Assembly (NCBI GenBank): GCA_964342585.1
Contig: CAYFHK010000001.1
Span: forward strand, 1 to 61,108
Origin: Parvularcula sp964342585
GTDB taxonomy: Bacteria; Pseudomonadota; Alphaproteobacteria; Caulobacterales; Parvularculaceae
Length of the DNA: 61,108 bases
Direction: 5' to 3'
Of the stretch, positions 44,932-54,537 are shown in pieces (position 1 is the stretch's first letter; the number at the start of each line of letters is the position of its first letter). Position numbers and translations under genes: made by a program. The notes beneath the pieces are model-generated. The model had not been told where the DNA came from. It saw only the letters and a list, made by a program, of their open reading frames with translations, and searched no databases.

Positions 44932-46911
44932 CTATCCCTCCTGGTCCAGACGAAACGCGACACGCTCGTCACGATCTTCCTGGCCAGGTCGCCAAAGAGG
45001 ATGTTTCGTCCGATCAGCGGGGTCTTTATCAAGCACGGCTTTCATCAAATCTCGCGCACGAGGTCCCGCTGATCGTGAGCCGGAGCCGCCATGCTCGATC
45101 ACCACCGCGCATGCGTAACGGGGAGAGTCTAACGGAGCGAAGGCGACGAAAAGCGCGTGGTCGCGTTGCGCCCAGGGCAATTCGTGGTTTTGGAAAGGCC
45201 GACCCGTTTTTGGGTTCACTTGAAGCGCGCGAATTTGCGACGTGCCGGTTTTCCCTGCCATGCGATAGTCCGGCATCAGCGAGGATCGCGCAGCAGTGCC
45301 CCACTCATTGACCACTTGGTCCATCCCCTCGCGGACGGCATCGAGCATTTCGCCTTCCGCATAGAGTTCTGGAAAAGCGGGAAGCGGATAGAGCTCATCA
45401 CCCGCGCCGCGTAGGATGCGGGGCGTGACTTTCCGGCCCGTGGCGAGCCGCGCAGACATCACGGCCAATTGCAGCGGCGTCGAGGTGACCGCCCCCTGAC
45501 CAATGGCAACCGAAAGCGTCTCCCCAGGAAACCAGATTTGGTTCTCCGGCTGCGTCCGATAATAGTCACGTTTCCACGCGCGGCTCGGGACCGTGCCAGA
45601 TACCTCACCCGCAATGCCCAGATCGTAAGTCTGTCCGAGCCCGAACCGTTCGGCGACATCTGCGATCGCATCGATATCGACGCGCGTCGCCAGCTGATAA
45701 AAGTAGACATCGCAAGAGTGCTTGATCGCGCCGCGCATATCGACCGATCCGTGTCCCTCACGTTTCCAGCAATTGAAACGCCGCCCCCCATAGGGCATCC
45801 CGCCCGAGCAGTGAAAACGTGTGCTCGGCGATATCCCCTGCTCTTGCGCCGCGATGGCAGTGAGTAGCTTGAAGGTTGACCCTGGAGGATAGGCGCCGCG
45901 CAGAGGCTTGCACCACATCGGCTTGAGGGGTGAGGTTTCGAGACTGCGCAGCGTGCGGGAGTCAGCGCCCAGCGCGAAGATGTTCGGGTCGAAGGACGGC
46001 GTCGACGCCATGACAATGATGTCGCCGGTTTCTGTATCAATGACGACCGCCGCGCCACTGATCGCGCCGGGCCCTTCTGTTCCCTCCGGATACTCTTCGT
46101 AATCCGTCGACAGAATTTCGTGGGCCTTTTGCTGCAATTCGAGATCGATCGTCAGCGCGAGGCGGTCACCCTGCCGCGCGCGGCCACTCTCAGAGCCGGC
46201 GCCAATGATGCGGCCTGAGGCATCGATCTCATCGAACCTTGTGCCTGCCGCCCCGCGCAGCTTTGCGTCGTGGGTCGACTCAAGCCCGAGCTTGCCAATC
46301 TTGAACCCTGGTTGGCGGAAGAGAACGCGCTCGATCTCGTCGCTCGCGCGTTCGAGGTCTTTGACATCGGCCGTGCCCACATGGCCGACAATCGGCGCCA
46401 CGGATTCGCCTGCGGGATAGAATCGCATCTTGCCGACCTCGGGCACGATCCCTTCAAGGTGCGGACGATGAAAGTTGACGGCCGAAAAGGCGTCCCATTC
46501 GAGATCTTCGACGACCTGCACGGGGATGAATGGCGTGTTTTTGCTGTTGGCGATCTCGCGCAACAGTCGGTCCCGCTGTGCCGTGGTCAGCGGCAAGACT
46601 TCCTCTAGCTCGGCAATCGACGCGGCCACGTCCGAGGTTTTCTCAGGAATGAGCAGCACGCGGAAGTTCTGACGACTTGTTGCGATGGCATTGCCGTATC
46701 GATCGATGATCTCGCCACGAAGCGGCACCACGACGCGCTGCTTAAACCGGTTGTCATCGGCCTTGGCGAGGAACTCCTCATACCGGCGCACTTGCAAATC
46801 GTAGAGCCGCGCCGAGATCCCGCCAAAAAGCACGAAGACACCGCCAGCGGCGAGGGTCGCTCGCCGCGTGAACGTCAAATGCCGTTGCGTATCAAAAGGT
46901 TCGACCTTCAT
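44932..46911 (-). CDS. mrdA: penicillin-binding protein 2
   Basis: A 659-residue class B transpeptidase. An N-terminal anchor (about 20-40) precedes the dimerisation domain (VVVPLRGEIIDRYG, about 65-230) and the transpeptidase domain with SxxK in PGSTFKLLTAI, the SxN-type motif in HSCDVYFY and KTG in MAGKTGTSQ. It cross-links wall peptides during elongation. The ATG at 46911 overlaps the mreD stop (TGATG), so the genes are coupled. Confidence 0.95.
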   Translation of the reverse strand: MKVEPFDTQRHLTFTRRATLAAGGVFVLFGGISARLYDLQVRRYEEFLAKADDNRFKQRVVVPLRGEIIDRYGNAIATSRQNFRVLLIPEKTSDVAASIAELEEVLPLTTAQRDRLLREIANSKNTPFIPVQVVEDLEWDAFSAVNFHRPHLEGIVPEVGKMRFYPAGESVAPIVGHVGTADVKDLERASDEIERVLFRQPGFKIGKLGLESTHDAKLRGAAGTRFDEIDASGRIIGAGSESGRARQGDRLALTIDLELQQKAHEILSTDYEEYPEGTEGPGAISGAAVVIDTETGDIIVMASTPSFDPNIFALGADSRTLRSLETSPLKPMWCKPLRGAYPPGSTFKLLTAIAAQEQGISPSTRFHCSGGMPYGGRRFNCWKREGHGSVDMRGAIKHSCDVYFYQLATRVDIDAIADVAERFGLGQTYDLGIAGEVSGTVPSRAWKRDYYRTQPENQIWFPGETLSVAIGQGAVTSTPLQLAVMSARLATGRKVTPRILRGAGDELYPLPAFPELYAEGEMLDAVREGMDQVVNEWGTAARSSLMPDYRMAGKTGTSQIRALQVNPKTGRPFQNHELPWAQRDHALFVAFAPLDSPRYACAVVIEHGGSGSRSAGPRARDLMKAVLDKDPADRTKHPLWRPGQEDRDERVAFRLDQEG

Positions 46912-47429
46912 CAGGCGGCTCCTGGGGCCCGCGCAGCCCGCTCGCGCAGATAAAAGAAGAGCATCGCTGCCAACCGGTAAACGGCGATGGTCATGAATAA
47001 TTGGTAGATAAGCGGCAGCATTGGCAGCCATCCGCGTGCCAGAAGCGATTGCTCCACCCAGATGAGGCCGCCCACGCCCAACACGGCGACCGAAAAGGCA
47101 AGCCACACCACGCGCTGCAGCCGGCCATGCAGGTAATCAGATTGGCTGGTTACCAAGAAATGCAGCACCAAATAGGCTGACGGCCAAACCCCAAGCGCCG
47201 CACCATAAAGAAGATCATGCAGCAGCCCGCAAAAGAAAAGCACTGGCGCAGGCAAGGCTTCGGGTTCGTAGTTTCCATACAGAAAAATGATGATGAACGG
47301 CAGGATCGGCATGGGGAGCAGCCCGCCAAGAAGCCGAACCGGCACTTCCATAACCAGAATCGAAAACACCAGAGCCAATGTGGGGCCCATGGAGATCAAC
47401 ACTTTACGCAAACGCGAGACGTCAATCAT
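46911..47429 (-). CDS. mreD: rod-shape determining protein MreD
   Basis: A 172-residue polytopic protein with about five helices and the family's typical FLYGNYEPEALPAPVLFFCGLLHDLL pattern (spread over one helix-loop-helix). It links MreC and MreB to the wall-elongation complex. The ATG at 47429 lies inside the last codons of mreC (8-bp overlap). The longer in-frame extension upstream only reads through mreC. Confidence 0.9.
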   Translation of the reverse strand: MIDVSRLRKVLISMGPTLALVFSILVMEVPVRLLGGLLPMPILPFIIIFLYGNYEPEALPAPVLFFCGLLHDLLYGAALGVWPSAYLVLHFLVTSQSDYLHGRLQRVVWLAFSVAVLGVGGLIWVEQSLLARGWLPMLPLIYQLFMTIAVYRLAAMLFFYLRERAARAPGAA

Positions 47430-48294
47430 CGGTGCCCGTCTCCGCCACCTCGACGCCTGGAAAATCGAAATCGACCACCCGGACGAGATCTGGGGTGCGT
47501 TGGTTCGAATAGAGTTTGACGCGGATCTGGCCGCCGACCATCCGATCAACCTCGCCCACCGCAATGCCACGCGGCAAGACACCGCCCGCCCCTGAGGTGA
47601 CGAGACGTGTGCCGGGGGGGATCGTCCCAATATCGTCGGTCTCGAAGAATTCGAGAACCGGTGCCGAGGTGGCGCGACCTGATAACAACGCGTCGATCTC
47701 CATATCCTCGATCACCACGGGGATGGAGCTGGCATAGTCCGTGAGCAAAAGAATACGGGAGGCGTCCCTACCGGTGGTTACAACGTGGCCAAGCAGCCCC
47801 CCATCATCAATGACCGCGCTGCCCGATTTCACCCCCGTGTCGCGACCTGCACTGATGATCAAGGCATGATCGTAAGGGCCATTGTTCTCGCCGATCACTT
47901 GCGCATCGATGTAATCCGCGGGCTCGGGCAGCTGCGTGTCCAAAATGGTCTCGTAGTAGGCAATGCGGCGACGCAACGTCATCGCTTCCTGCATCCACAG
48001 GCGCAGATCCGCGTTCTCTTGGCGGAGCCGCTTATTCTCCGCGCGCAAACGGAAATAGTCGTCCACGCCGCCCATCCGATTATTCACGTAGCGCACGGGC
48101 GCGTTCAGCACTGTCAGCACCGGCGCAAAGGTATCAAGCACGGTCTCGCGTGCTTTCTCGAACACTGAGGCTTGCGCGCCGTACAGGCTGAACAAGATCA
48201 TGAAAAAGGAGAAAGCCAGGAAAAAGAGCGTGCCGAAGCGCCGCGTTTCCCGTCGACGCCCCCAGCTTTGCCGTATTTCACCCAGCACTAACAT
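47422..48294 (-). CDS. mreC: rod-shape determining protein MreC
   Basis: A 290-residue bitopic protein. A membrane anchor (about 25-47) is followed by a coiled coil (about 75-115; LRAENKRLRQENADL) and the twin beta-barrel MreC domain (VIGENNGPYDHALIISAG, VTTGRDASRILLLTDYAS, GAGGVLPRGIAVGEV). MreC assembles in the periplasm and activates PBP2. The ATG at 48294 is preferred because the longer frame lacks similarity. It is 152 bp downstream of mreB. Confidence 0.92.
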   Translation of the reverse strand: MLVLGEIRQSWGRRRETRRFGTLFFLAFSFFMILFSLYGAQASVFEKARETVLDTFAPVLTVLNAPVRYVNNRMGGVDDYFRLRAENKRLRQENADLRLWMQEAMTLRRRIAYYETILDTQLPEPADYIDAQVIGENNGPYDHALIISAGRDTGVKSGSAVIDDGGLLGHVVTTGRDASRILLLTDYASSIPVVIEDMEIDALLSGRATSAPVLEFFETDDIGTIPPGTRLVTSGAGGVLPRGIAVGEVDRMVGGQIRVKLYSNQRTPDLVRVVDFDFPGVEVAETGTDD

Positions 48295-48446
48295 CTTCAA
48301 TCCACGGCTTGGCTGACGGGCAAATGGCAAGGCACCCTGGCCCGTAAAGGCTGCAATGACCCTGACCGATTGCAGCAAATGATCCAGGGCGCAAAAATAC
48401 GCGTGTTGCCCAAGGGGTGACAAGGGCCCATGCGCTCAATTCCCGC

Positions 48447-49484
48447 TTATCCTGCGGAAGAGAGCGCGTTCCGCATACGCACATTCTCGAGCACGGCTCC
48501 GGTACCGAGCGCCACGCAAGACAACGGGTCTTCGGCGATCGAAACGGGCAGACCGGTCTCGTCCCGCAGCACTTGATCCAAATTCTTCAACAAGGCCCCA
48601 CCGCCCGTGAGCATGATGCCCGTGTCGACGATATCTGCCGCCAGCTCAGGCGGCGTGGCCTCGAGGGCAACTTTCACCGCCTCAACGATTTGGCTGACCG
48701 GCTCGCGCAGCGCATCGCACACCTGGCGTGCGGAGATTTTTACTTCCTTCGGCACGCCATGCATCAGGTCGCGGCCTTTGATGGTGATGACTTGCTCGGC
48801 CATCTCGCCGACAACTTTCGCCGACCCGACCTCTTTCTTGATCCGCTCAGCTGATGATTCGCCGACGAGCAGATTGTACTCGCGGCGAATATAGGAGACG
48901 ACCGCGTCATCCATTGTGTCGCCGCCAACGCGAACCGAACGCGAGTAAACAATCCCGTCGAGCGACAACACGGCCACCTCGGTCGTGCCGCCACCGATAT
49001 CCACCACCATCGAGCCGGTCGGCTCTGACACAGGCAGATTCGCCCCATAAGCCGCCGCCATCGGCTCTTCGATTAAATCGACGCGACGGGCGCCAGCGGA
49101 CAATGCCGATTCCATAATCGCGCGCCGCTCAACGGCTGTGGCGCCTGACGGCACACAGATCACGATGCGCGGGCTCGCGAAGGAGCGCCGGTTATGCACC
49201 TTGCGGATGAAGTGGCTGATCATCGCTTCTGCGACTTCGAAGTCTGCGATCACCCCATCGCGCATCGGGCGAATGGCCTCGATCGCGCCGGGGGTTCGCC
49301 CAAGCATTTCTTTGGCTTCATTGCCCACGGCCCGCACAATCTTGCGCCCGTTGCGCGTTTCAATGGCCACAACGGATGGCTCGTTCAGCACAATGCCGCG
49401 GCCTTTGACATAGACCAGCGTATTCGCCGTGCCCAAATCGATCGCCATATCCGCCGATAAAATTCCGAATAGTGAAGACAACAT
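48447..49484 (-). CDS. mreB: actin-like cell-shape protein MreB
   Basis: A 345-residue actin homologue. The phosphate loops DLGTANTLVYV and DIGGGTTEVAV, the connecting GVIADFEVAEAM segment and TGGGALLKNLDQVL are all present. It forms membrane-associated filaments that organise wall elongation. First gene of the mreB-mreC-mreD-mrdA-rodA series, which reads on the minus strand. Confidence 0.97.
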   Translation of the reverse strand: MLSSLFGILSADMAIDLGTANTLVYVKGRGIVLNEPSVVAIETRNGRKIVRAVGNEAKEMLGRTPGAIEAIRPMRDGVIADFEVAEAMISHFIRKVHNRRSFASPRIVICVPSGATAVERRAIMESALSAGARRVDLIEEPMAAAYGANLPVSEPTGSMVVDIGGGTTEVAVLSLDGIVYSRSVRVGGDTMDDAVVSYIRREYNLLVGESSAERIKKEVGSAKVVGEMAEQVITIKGRDLMHGVPKEVKISARQVCDALREPVSQIVEAVKVALEATPPELAADIVDTGIMLTGGGALLKNLDQVLRDETGLPVSIAEDPLSCVALGTGAVLENVRMRNALSSAG

Positions 49485-49623
49485 CGCGCACTACACTTCT
49501 TAAAGGGGGAAGACTCTGGCACGCCCAGAGCGTCCCAATTTGATCGCCCTGGTGACCACTATGCCGGCGACGCCCTTATTTATGGTAAAAACCGAGCAGG
49601 ATTCCTGAAGAACTGGCAAGAAA

Positions 49624-50370
49624 CTATTCAGGGCCCAATCCCTTTAGCGTTGTCCGCCGCAGCCGCATATAGATTCGCCTGACGAACAGCAAAAACAACA
49701 GCCACACAACGATCAGCCCAACAATAATTGCGAGATCTTTGATGTCGCGACTTTGGAAGAAGCCCACCAGCTCGTCCACCTGTTGGGTGAAGACCGAAAT
49801 GAATAGGATTTTCGGCAAAATGCCGATGCCGGTGCCAACCCAAAATTTCCAGATGGCGATGTTCGCCGCCCCGCAAATGGCGTTGATGACAATGAACGGC
49901 GCGGAAGGGGTGACGCGCACAATCATACTGGCCAACAGCCCGTGATGGCGGACGACCTCGATCATCGTGGCAGCGCGGCCGGCACTCAAATTCTTCACGA
50001 AGCGTCCACCGAAGATGTGCCCCAGCATGAATGTCAGGGTGGAAGAGCACATCGTGGCGATCCAGGCGTTCACGGCGCCATCCCGCGCGCCGAAGACCGC
50101 CACCGTGCCCGCGATGAGGAGCGTTTGCGGAAACCCCGTCAGGGCGAGCGCACAGAAAACCGCGATCACGCCGATGAGCGCAAAAGGACTCTCCTCCACC
50201 TTGAACATGATGTTGTTGATCGCAGCCTGATCGAGCCCCAACCACTCAATGCCGTAAAACAGCATCAAAACGACGAAGCCCAACAGCGCGAGGGTGACCC
50301 CGAGCGATGTCGCTGCCCGAGCGTCCATATTGTTGAGAAACCGGCCGATCCGCCTGAACAGCGTAAACAT
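49624..50370 (-). CDS. TVP38/TMEM64 (DedA-superfamily) membrane protein
   Basis: A 248-residue polytopic protein of the VTT (SNARE-associated) domain family: ALTGFPQTLLIAGTVAVFGA, FMLGHIFGGRF and RVTPSAPFIVINAICGA with the family's re-entrant-loop glycines and the RVTPSAPF segment. Relatives act as lipid scramblases or undecaprenyl-phosphate transporters. The specific cargo cannot be told. It is in the same direction as the large AsmA-like gene, 63 bp downstream of that gene's stop. Confidence 0.85.
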   Translation of the reverse strand: MFTLFRRIGRFLNNMDARAATSLGVTLALLGFVVLMLFYGIEWLGLDQAAINNIMFKVEESPFALIGVIAVFCALALTGFPQTLLIAGTVAVFGARDGAVNAWIATMCSSTLTFMLGHIFGGRFVKNLSAGRAATMIEVVRHHGLLASMIVRVTPSAPFIVINAICGAANIAIWKFWVGTGIGILPKILFISVFTQQVDELVGFFQSRDIKDLAIIVGLIVVWLLFLLFVRRIYMRLRRTTLKGLGPE

Positions 50371-50433
50371 TCACCCTCACACCCGCGCGCCTACTGGCCA
50401 ATGCGCATCAACAGCCGCTTATTTTCATCGATT

Positions 50434-53400
50434 CTACGGCTGCGCCGCGTCCGCCTGTTGAGCGGCTTCATATTCCTGCAATAGCTCAGGCGTCGACAAG
50501 AATTCCATCGCCTCATCGGTGCCGGCCTGCGTTTGTGCCTGACTAAGCAGCTCATCGCTGGAGGGCCGATCGAGCCCGATCGGTTCAAATATCCGACGGA
50601 AAATGCCCGGCGTCAGCGCAGTGAGCGTGTTCACCGAAATCGTCGGGCCCGCTGCCGGGCCGTCAATCCCATACGCAAAAGCAACCAGCCCCTCGCCTTT
50701 GCGCGAAACAAACAGATCGCCCAGGCCAGGTAAATTACCGAAAAAACTGTTCACCCCGTAAACGGGGGCGACGGCGCCAAACAGATCAATGTCGCTGCCG
50801 TTGAGCGCTAGTGATCCATTGGCCGAAATGCCAAGCGACGAGCCGGTAAGCCGCACATCGACCAACCGCAGCTCGCCGTCGCCCAACTGCAAATCGCCTT
50901 TGAAATCCGTGAAGGCGAGCCCTTCACCATTCACGGCATTGGCGAAGCCGTCGAGCGAGCCGATCGACAACAATTTGGCCACGAGCGGCGCGTTTTGGAT
51001 TTCGATATCCGCGGCCTCGAAATGCCCGACCATCGGCCCCTGTCGCAGCGCGGTCGCTTTCAAGAACGCCTCCCCGCCGGTCACAGAGGTGACCCCGGAC
51101 AAGCCGGTGACAAGCTGGCCGAAACGATCAGTGGCAATATGGATATCGCGACCAAGACCGGCGGGATTATCCATCACGGTGATGCCCACCATGCCTGTTT
51201 CATCAAGCGCAGCAGCTGCATCCAGCTGACGCAGGCCTCGCGCATCTAACTGACCCCGTGCCTCTAGACTTTCTAAGCTTAGACCATTGCGTAGCTCGAT
51301 CCGCTCGAGTGACGCATCGATATTCACGACCCCGCCTTCATTTGTCGGCTGCGCCTCAGGATCGGGCGTACTCGGCTGGTTCGTCAGCTGCTCTAAAATG
51401 GGGACCGCATTTAAATAAGTGCCGCTGACCGTCAGCCCGAAATCCTCCGCCGCCCGGCTGAGGCGCACGGACAAATCTGAGACGCCCTCGATGTAGAGCC
51501 GCGGCAGGTCGAGCTCGAGTAAGCCGCCCTCGGACGAAAATCGCGCTCCGCCTTCCACATTGGCAGAGGATGTGCTCAGCTGCATGGTCTCGGCGAGGAT
51601 GGGGCTCTCCGCGCTTTCGCGGGTGATCACGACGCGCGCCTCACCGTCTTCGCCAATTTCCTTTACCGGTGTCCCCGGAGTAATGGCCAAGCGGGCCTCG
51701 GCCAAGTCAGCGGCAATTTCGATACGATTGAAAAGATCTTTGTTCCCGGTAGCGGTGACGGTGGTATCGACAAAGCCATTGAAAAATCGCCTGATCGGCA
51801 ACCCAACTGCATCGGCAGCCCACGGATCAAGCCGCGCCCGTGCCCTCAAATACACAGGCTCGCTCTCGTCAAAGCCCCGCCGCCAAGTCACGTCAGCTGG
51901 CACGCCCTCCACCACCAACGTGCCGGCGATCGTCAAATCATCGCTGGTGAGAATAACGTCACCAACACCTTCCGTCGCACGGAGATTTGGACCAATGCCG
52001 TCGATCGTCAGCTTACCAAAGGTCCCTTTCCCGCTAAATCCATAGTCTTCGAGCGGCACGAAGCTGAGAAGTGGACGACTCACCTCCAGCGAAAAGCGAC
52101 CCTCCCCACTGAACTGGGACGGCTCCAGCCCCGCTTTGGTGAGATAACCGAGCGGCTGTTCGTTGAGAATGGTGAGAATGTCGAGCAATTCGCCCGCAAA
52201 CTGTGCCTTGAAGATCGCAGGCGCCCCCTTCGGCACGAATTGATCCATCTCGATGGCCCCGTCGATCACGCTTACAGGGCCAACGCGGCCGCCTTGGGCA
52301 TCGAGGTGAAAACTGTTGCCCTGAATTCGCCCTTGGCCCGAAAGGCCTTCGATTGGCGTCATGCCGGGCACATAAATGATGGTGGCGTTGCGTGCGTCGA
52401 ATGTGAGGTCGATTCGCTCAGCCGCCAGCGCTTCACCGGCTGTTAAGGCGCCGCGCGGCAAATCCATGTTATACCGAACATTGTAAAGCTCCGCCTGCGG
52501 CAGATTTCGCTCCACCCAATCGCGCGCATCTGGCGCCGCTAAGACCGGCCATCCCCGCAGCACCTGCTCAGGCGACAAATCACCTTGGACGCGCAGGTCC
52601 GCGGTCAGGCCTGGACTTTCGCCTTCAGTAAGCGGAAGGGCAAAGGAAAGCGTGCCCGCAACGCGCGCGCCAAAATAGTCGGCGTCCAGTGTTTCGAGGA
52701 CCAGATCGCGCCCCACCAAGTCATAATACCCTTCAAGACGCGCATCATCGATGGGTAATGGCGCCGCGAGCAGCCCCGCCGGCTCCATCACAAGCGCCTG
52801 GGCGTTGATGGCAAAGTCGAGCCCTATAAGCGCGCCTTGCTTCTGAACAAAAGCGACGAGACCCGCGACGGTGCCCTGATTGCCCGCAATATCGTAGGAT
52901 AGCTCGGCAACATCCATCTGCCCTGTACTTGGCTCGAAAACACTCTTCGTCTGAATAGAGACGATCTTAAGAGCCGCGTCGCGTACCGTTAGCGTCCCTT
53001 CACCCACCTCCATATCTACGTCTAGATTCTTGATCCCGCGCGAAAGCGATCCGTGTGCGGCAAGTGTACCGGACATGGGTGCATCCAGATCGATCTGAGG
53101 ATCGTCACCGGTGAAAATCGGTAAGATCGCGCCGGCCGGCGCCGCTATTGCGGTGATCAGCGCCTCAACGGTGTCTGCTGCCAAATCCGTCGTGACATCA
53201 AGACGCAGAACATCGCCGCCCCCTTCCCGTCCGCTCGGCACATTCAGCACGAAGCTGTACGCCTCTCCATCCTGACGCAACACAGCATTGCCGTCCTGTA
53301 CTTCGAAGACCGTTTGCGACTCTGTATTCCTGTAAGTCAGGTCGACATCGCGAAGCATCGCGCCTTCGAACCCCGCGGCCCTGGCCCGCGTGAGCAAATC

Positions 53401-53886
53401 GGCGATGTCGAGCGGGCCAGCTCCCCCCATCCGTCCACCGAGCGATAGGCCGGATGCCGTCCCCTCAACTGAAAGGTGGATGCCTTCGACCTCGATGAAT
53501 TCAGGAAAGAAGGAGCCTTCGAGCAAACTTTGCATATCCATCCTTATAGAGACGGATGGAATCTGTAGATTGCTCTCTTCGCCACGATCGATGACGATAT
53601 CCGTGACTAGCAACTCAAAAGGTGCCGCGCTGTTCCGGTCTGGGAGAACGGCGATGTCGCCGATCGACACCTCACCGCCAGTACGCGCTTCAATCCCGCT
53701 GACGATCGCTGGCTCTAGGAGGCGGAGCGACCAGCCGGATTGACCAAAGATCGCCAACAACAAAAACGCCAACGCGGAAAAAGCAGCGCCCGCAAGACTG
53801 GCCGCGCGCAATAGCCATCGGCTGGTCGATCCGCATGCCCGACCGAAGCGGGCTGCATGGGCCTTGCGGTCAGCCATGCCGTGCAT
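50434..53886 (-). CDS. large AsmA/YhdP-like envelope protein
   Basis: A 1150-residue protein with one N-terminal membrane anchor (about 25-49) and a very long periplasmic beta-rich region. It contains repeated short beta-strand patterns and DUF3971/AsmA_2-type segments such as GGRMGGAGPLDIADLL, LSGQGRIQGNSF and FRRFFEPIGLD-like C-terminal sequence. YhdP, TamB and AsmA proteins form bridges that carry phospholipid to the outer membrane. Together with the Mla operon this suggests active lipid traffic. The start is ATG 53886; GTG 53889 or ATG 53877 are possible. Confidence 0.8.
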   Translation of the reverse strand: MHGMADRKAHAARFGRACGSTSRWLLRAASLAGAAFSALAFLLLAIFGQSGWSLRLLEPAIVSGIEARTGGEVSIGDIAVLPDRNSAAPFELLVTDIVIDRGEESNLQIPSVSIRMDMQSLLEGSFFPEFIEVEGIHLSVEGTASGLSLGGRMGGAGPLDIADLLTRARAAGFEGAMLRDVDLTYRNTESQTVFEVQDGNAVLRQDGEAYSFVLNVPSGREGGGDVLRLDVTTDLAADTVEALITAIAAPAGAILPIFTGDDPQIDLDAPMSGTLAAHGSLSRGIKNLDVDMEVGEGTLTVRDAALKIVSIQTKSVFEPSTGQMDVAELSYDIAGNQGTVAGLVAFVQKQGALIGLDFAINAQALVMEPAGLLAAPLPIDDARLEGYYDLVGRDLVLETLDADYFGARVAGTLSFALPLTEGESPGLTADLRVQGDLSPEQVLRGWPVLAAPDARDWVERNLPQAELYNVRYNMDLPRGALTAGEALAAERIDLTFDARNATIIYVPGMTPIEGLSGQGRIQGNSFHLDAQGGRVGPVSVIDGAIEMDQFVPKGAPAIFKAQFAGELLDILTILNEQPLGYLTKAGLEPSQFSGEGRFSLEVSRPLLSFVPLEDYGFSGKGTFGKLTIDGIGPNLRATEGVGDVILTSDDLTIAGTLVVEGVPADVTWRRGFDESEPVYLRARARLDPWAADAVGLPIRRFFNGFVDTTVTATGNKDLFNRIEIAADLAEARLAITPGTPVKEIGEDGEARVVITRESAESPILAETMQLSTSSANVEGGARFSSEGGLLELDLPRLYIEGVSDLSVRLSRAAEDFGLTVSGTYLNAVPILEQLTNQPSTPDPEAQPTNEGGVVNIDASLERIELRNGLSLESLEARGQLDARGLRQLDAAAALDETGMVGITVMDNPAGLGRDIHIATDRFGQLVTGLSGVTSVTGGEAFLKATALRQGPMVGHFEAADIEIQNAPLVAKLLSIGSLDGFANAVNGEGLAFTDFKGDLQLGDGELRLVDVRLTGSSLGISANGSLALNGSDIDLFGAVAPVYGVNSFFGNLPGLGDLFVSRKGEGLVAFAYGIDGPAAGPTISVNTLTALTPGIFRRIFEPIGLDRPSSDELLSQAQTQAGTDEAMEFLSTPELLQEYEAAQQADAAQP

Positions 53887-54072
53887 CACCCGCCCAGCGC
53901 TTGCCCTCGCCGGTGGTATGGAGATGGCCTGCCCTGCCCATCCGAATGCCTTCCGTCAAAGCGTGATTTCATAACGTCACTTGCAGGGATGGTGCAACCG
54001 CCGCATTGGACACCTAACCGCTTTTCCATAAACGGGTTTTGAAAACCACGCATGACACAATGGAGGCGACTT

Positions 54073-54537
54073 TTGGTTTCGATTGGCGATCCAGCACCGG
54101 CATTTGATCTCCCCGCAGCGCCCAGCGGCAAAGCGAAGCTGGCCGACTATAAAGGCAAATGGCTCGTCCTTTATTTCTATCCCAAGGACGACACCTCAGG
54201 CTGCACGAAGCAAGCCATTGCTTTCACCGAACACCACAAGGACTTCGAGAAGGCGGGTGCGAAGGTTCTCGGCGTTTCGAAAGATAGCATCGCTCGGCAT
54301 GAACGGTTCCGCGAAAAACATGAGCTGGGTATTGATCTGGCCTCTGACGAAGACGGACAAATGCTTGAGGCCTACGGCGTGTGGGTCGAAAAGAAGATGT
54401 ACGGCAGAACCTTCATGGGGATCGAGCGGTCAACTCTTCTCATCGATCCCAAGGGAAAGGTCCATGAAATCTGGCGGAAGGTGAAGGTCGCCGGGCACAT
54501 CGAGGCGGTGCTCGCCGCTCTGAATGAGGCAACGTGA
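54073..54537 (+). CDS. bcp: PrxQ/Bcp-type peroxiredoxin, single cysteine
   Basis: A 154-residue thiol peroxidase: VLYFYPKDDTSGCTKQAIAF contains the peroxidatic cysteine, followed by AGAKVLGVSKDS and GIERSTLLIDPKG. In most Bcp proteins a resolving cysteine lies five residues after the first; here it is isoleucine, and the protein has only one cysteine, so it must be reduced by another thiol. Start: a GGAGG at 54062-54066 fits the TTG at 54073, which aligns with the family, better than the ATG at 54052. The next gene starts at the stop codon. Confidence 0.88.
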   Translation: MVSIGDPAPAFDLPAAPSGKAKLADYKGKWLVLYFYPKDDTSGCTKQAIAFTEHHKDFEKAGAKVLGVSKDSIARHERFREKHELGIDLASDEDGQMLEAYGVWVEKKMYGRTFMGIERSTLLIDPKGKVHEIWRKVKVAGHIEAVLAALNEAT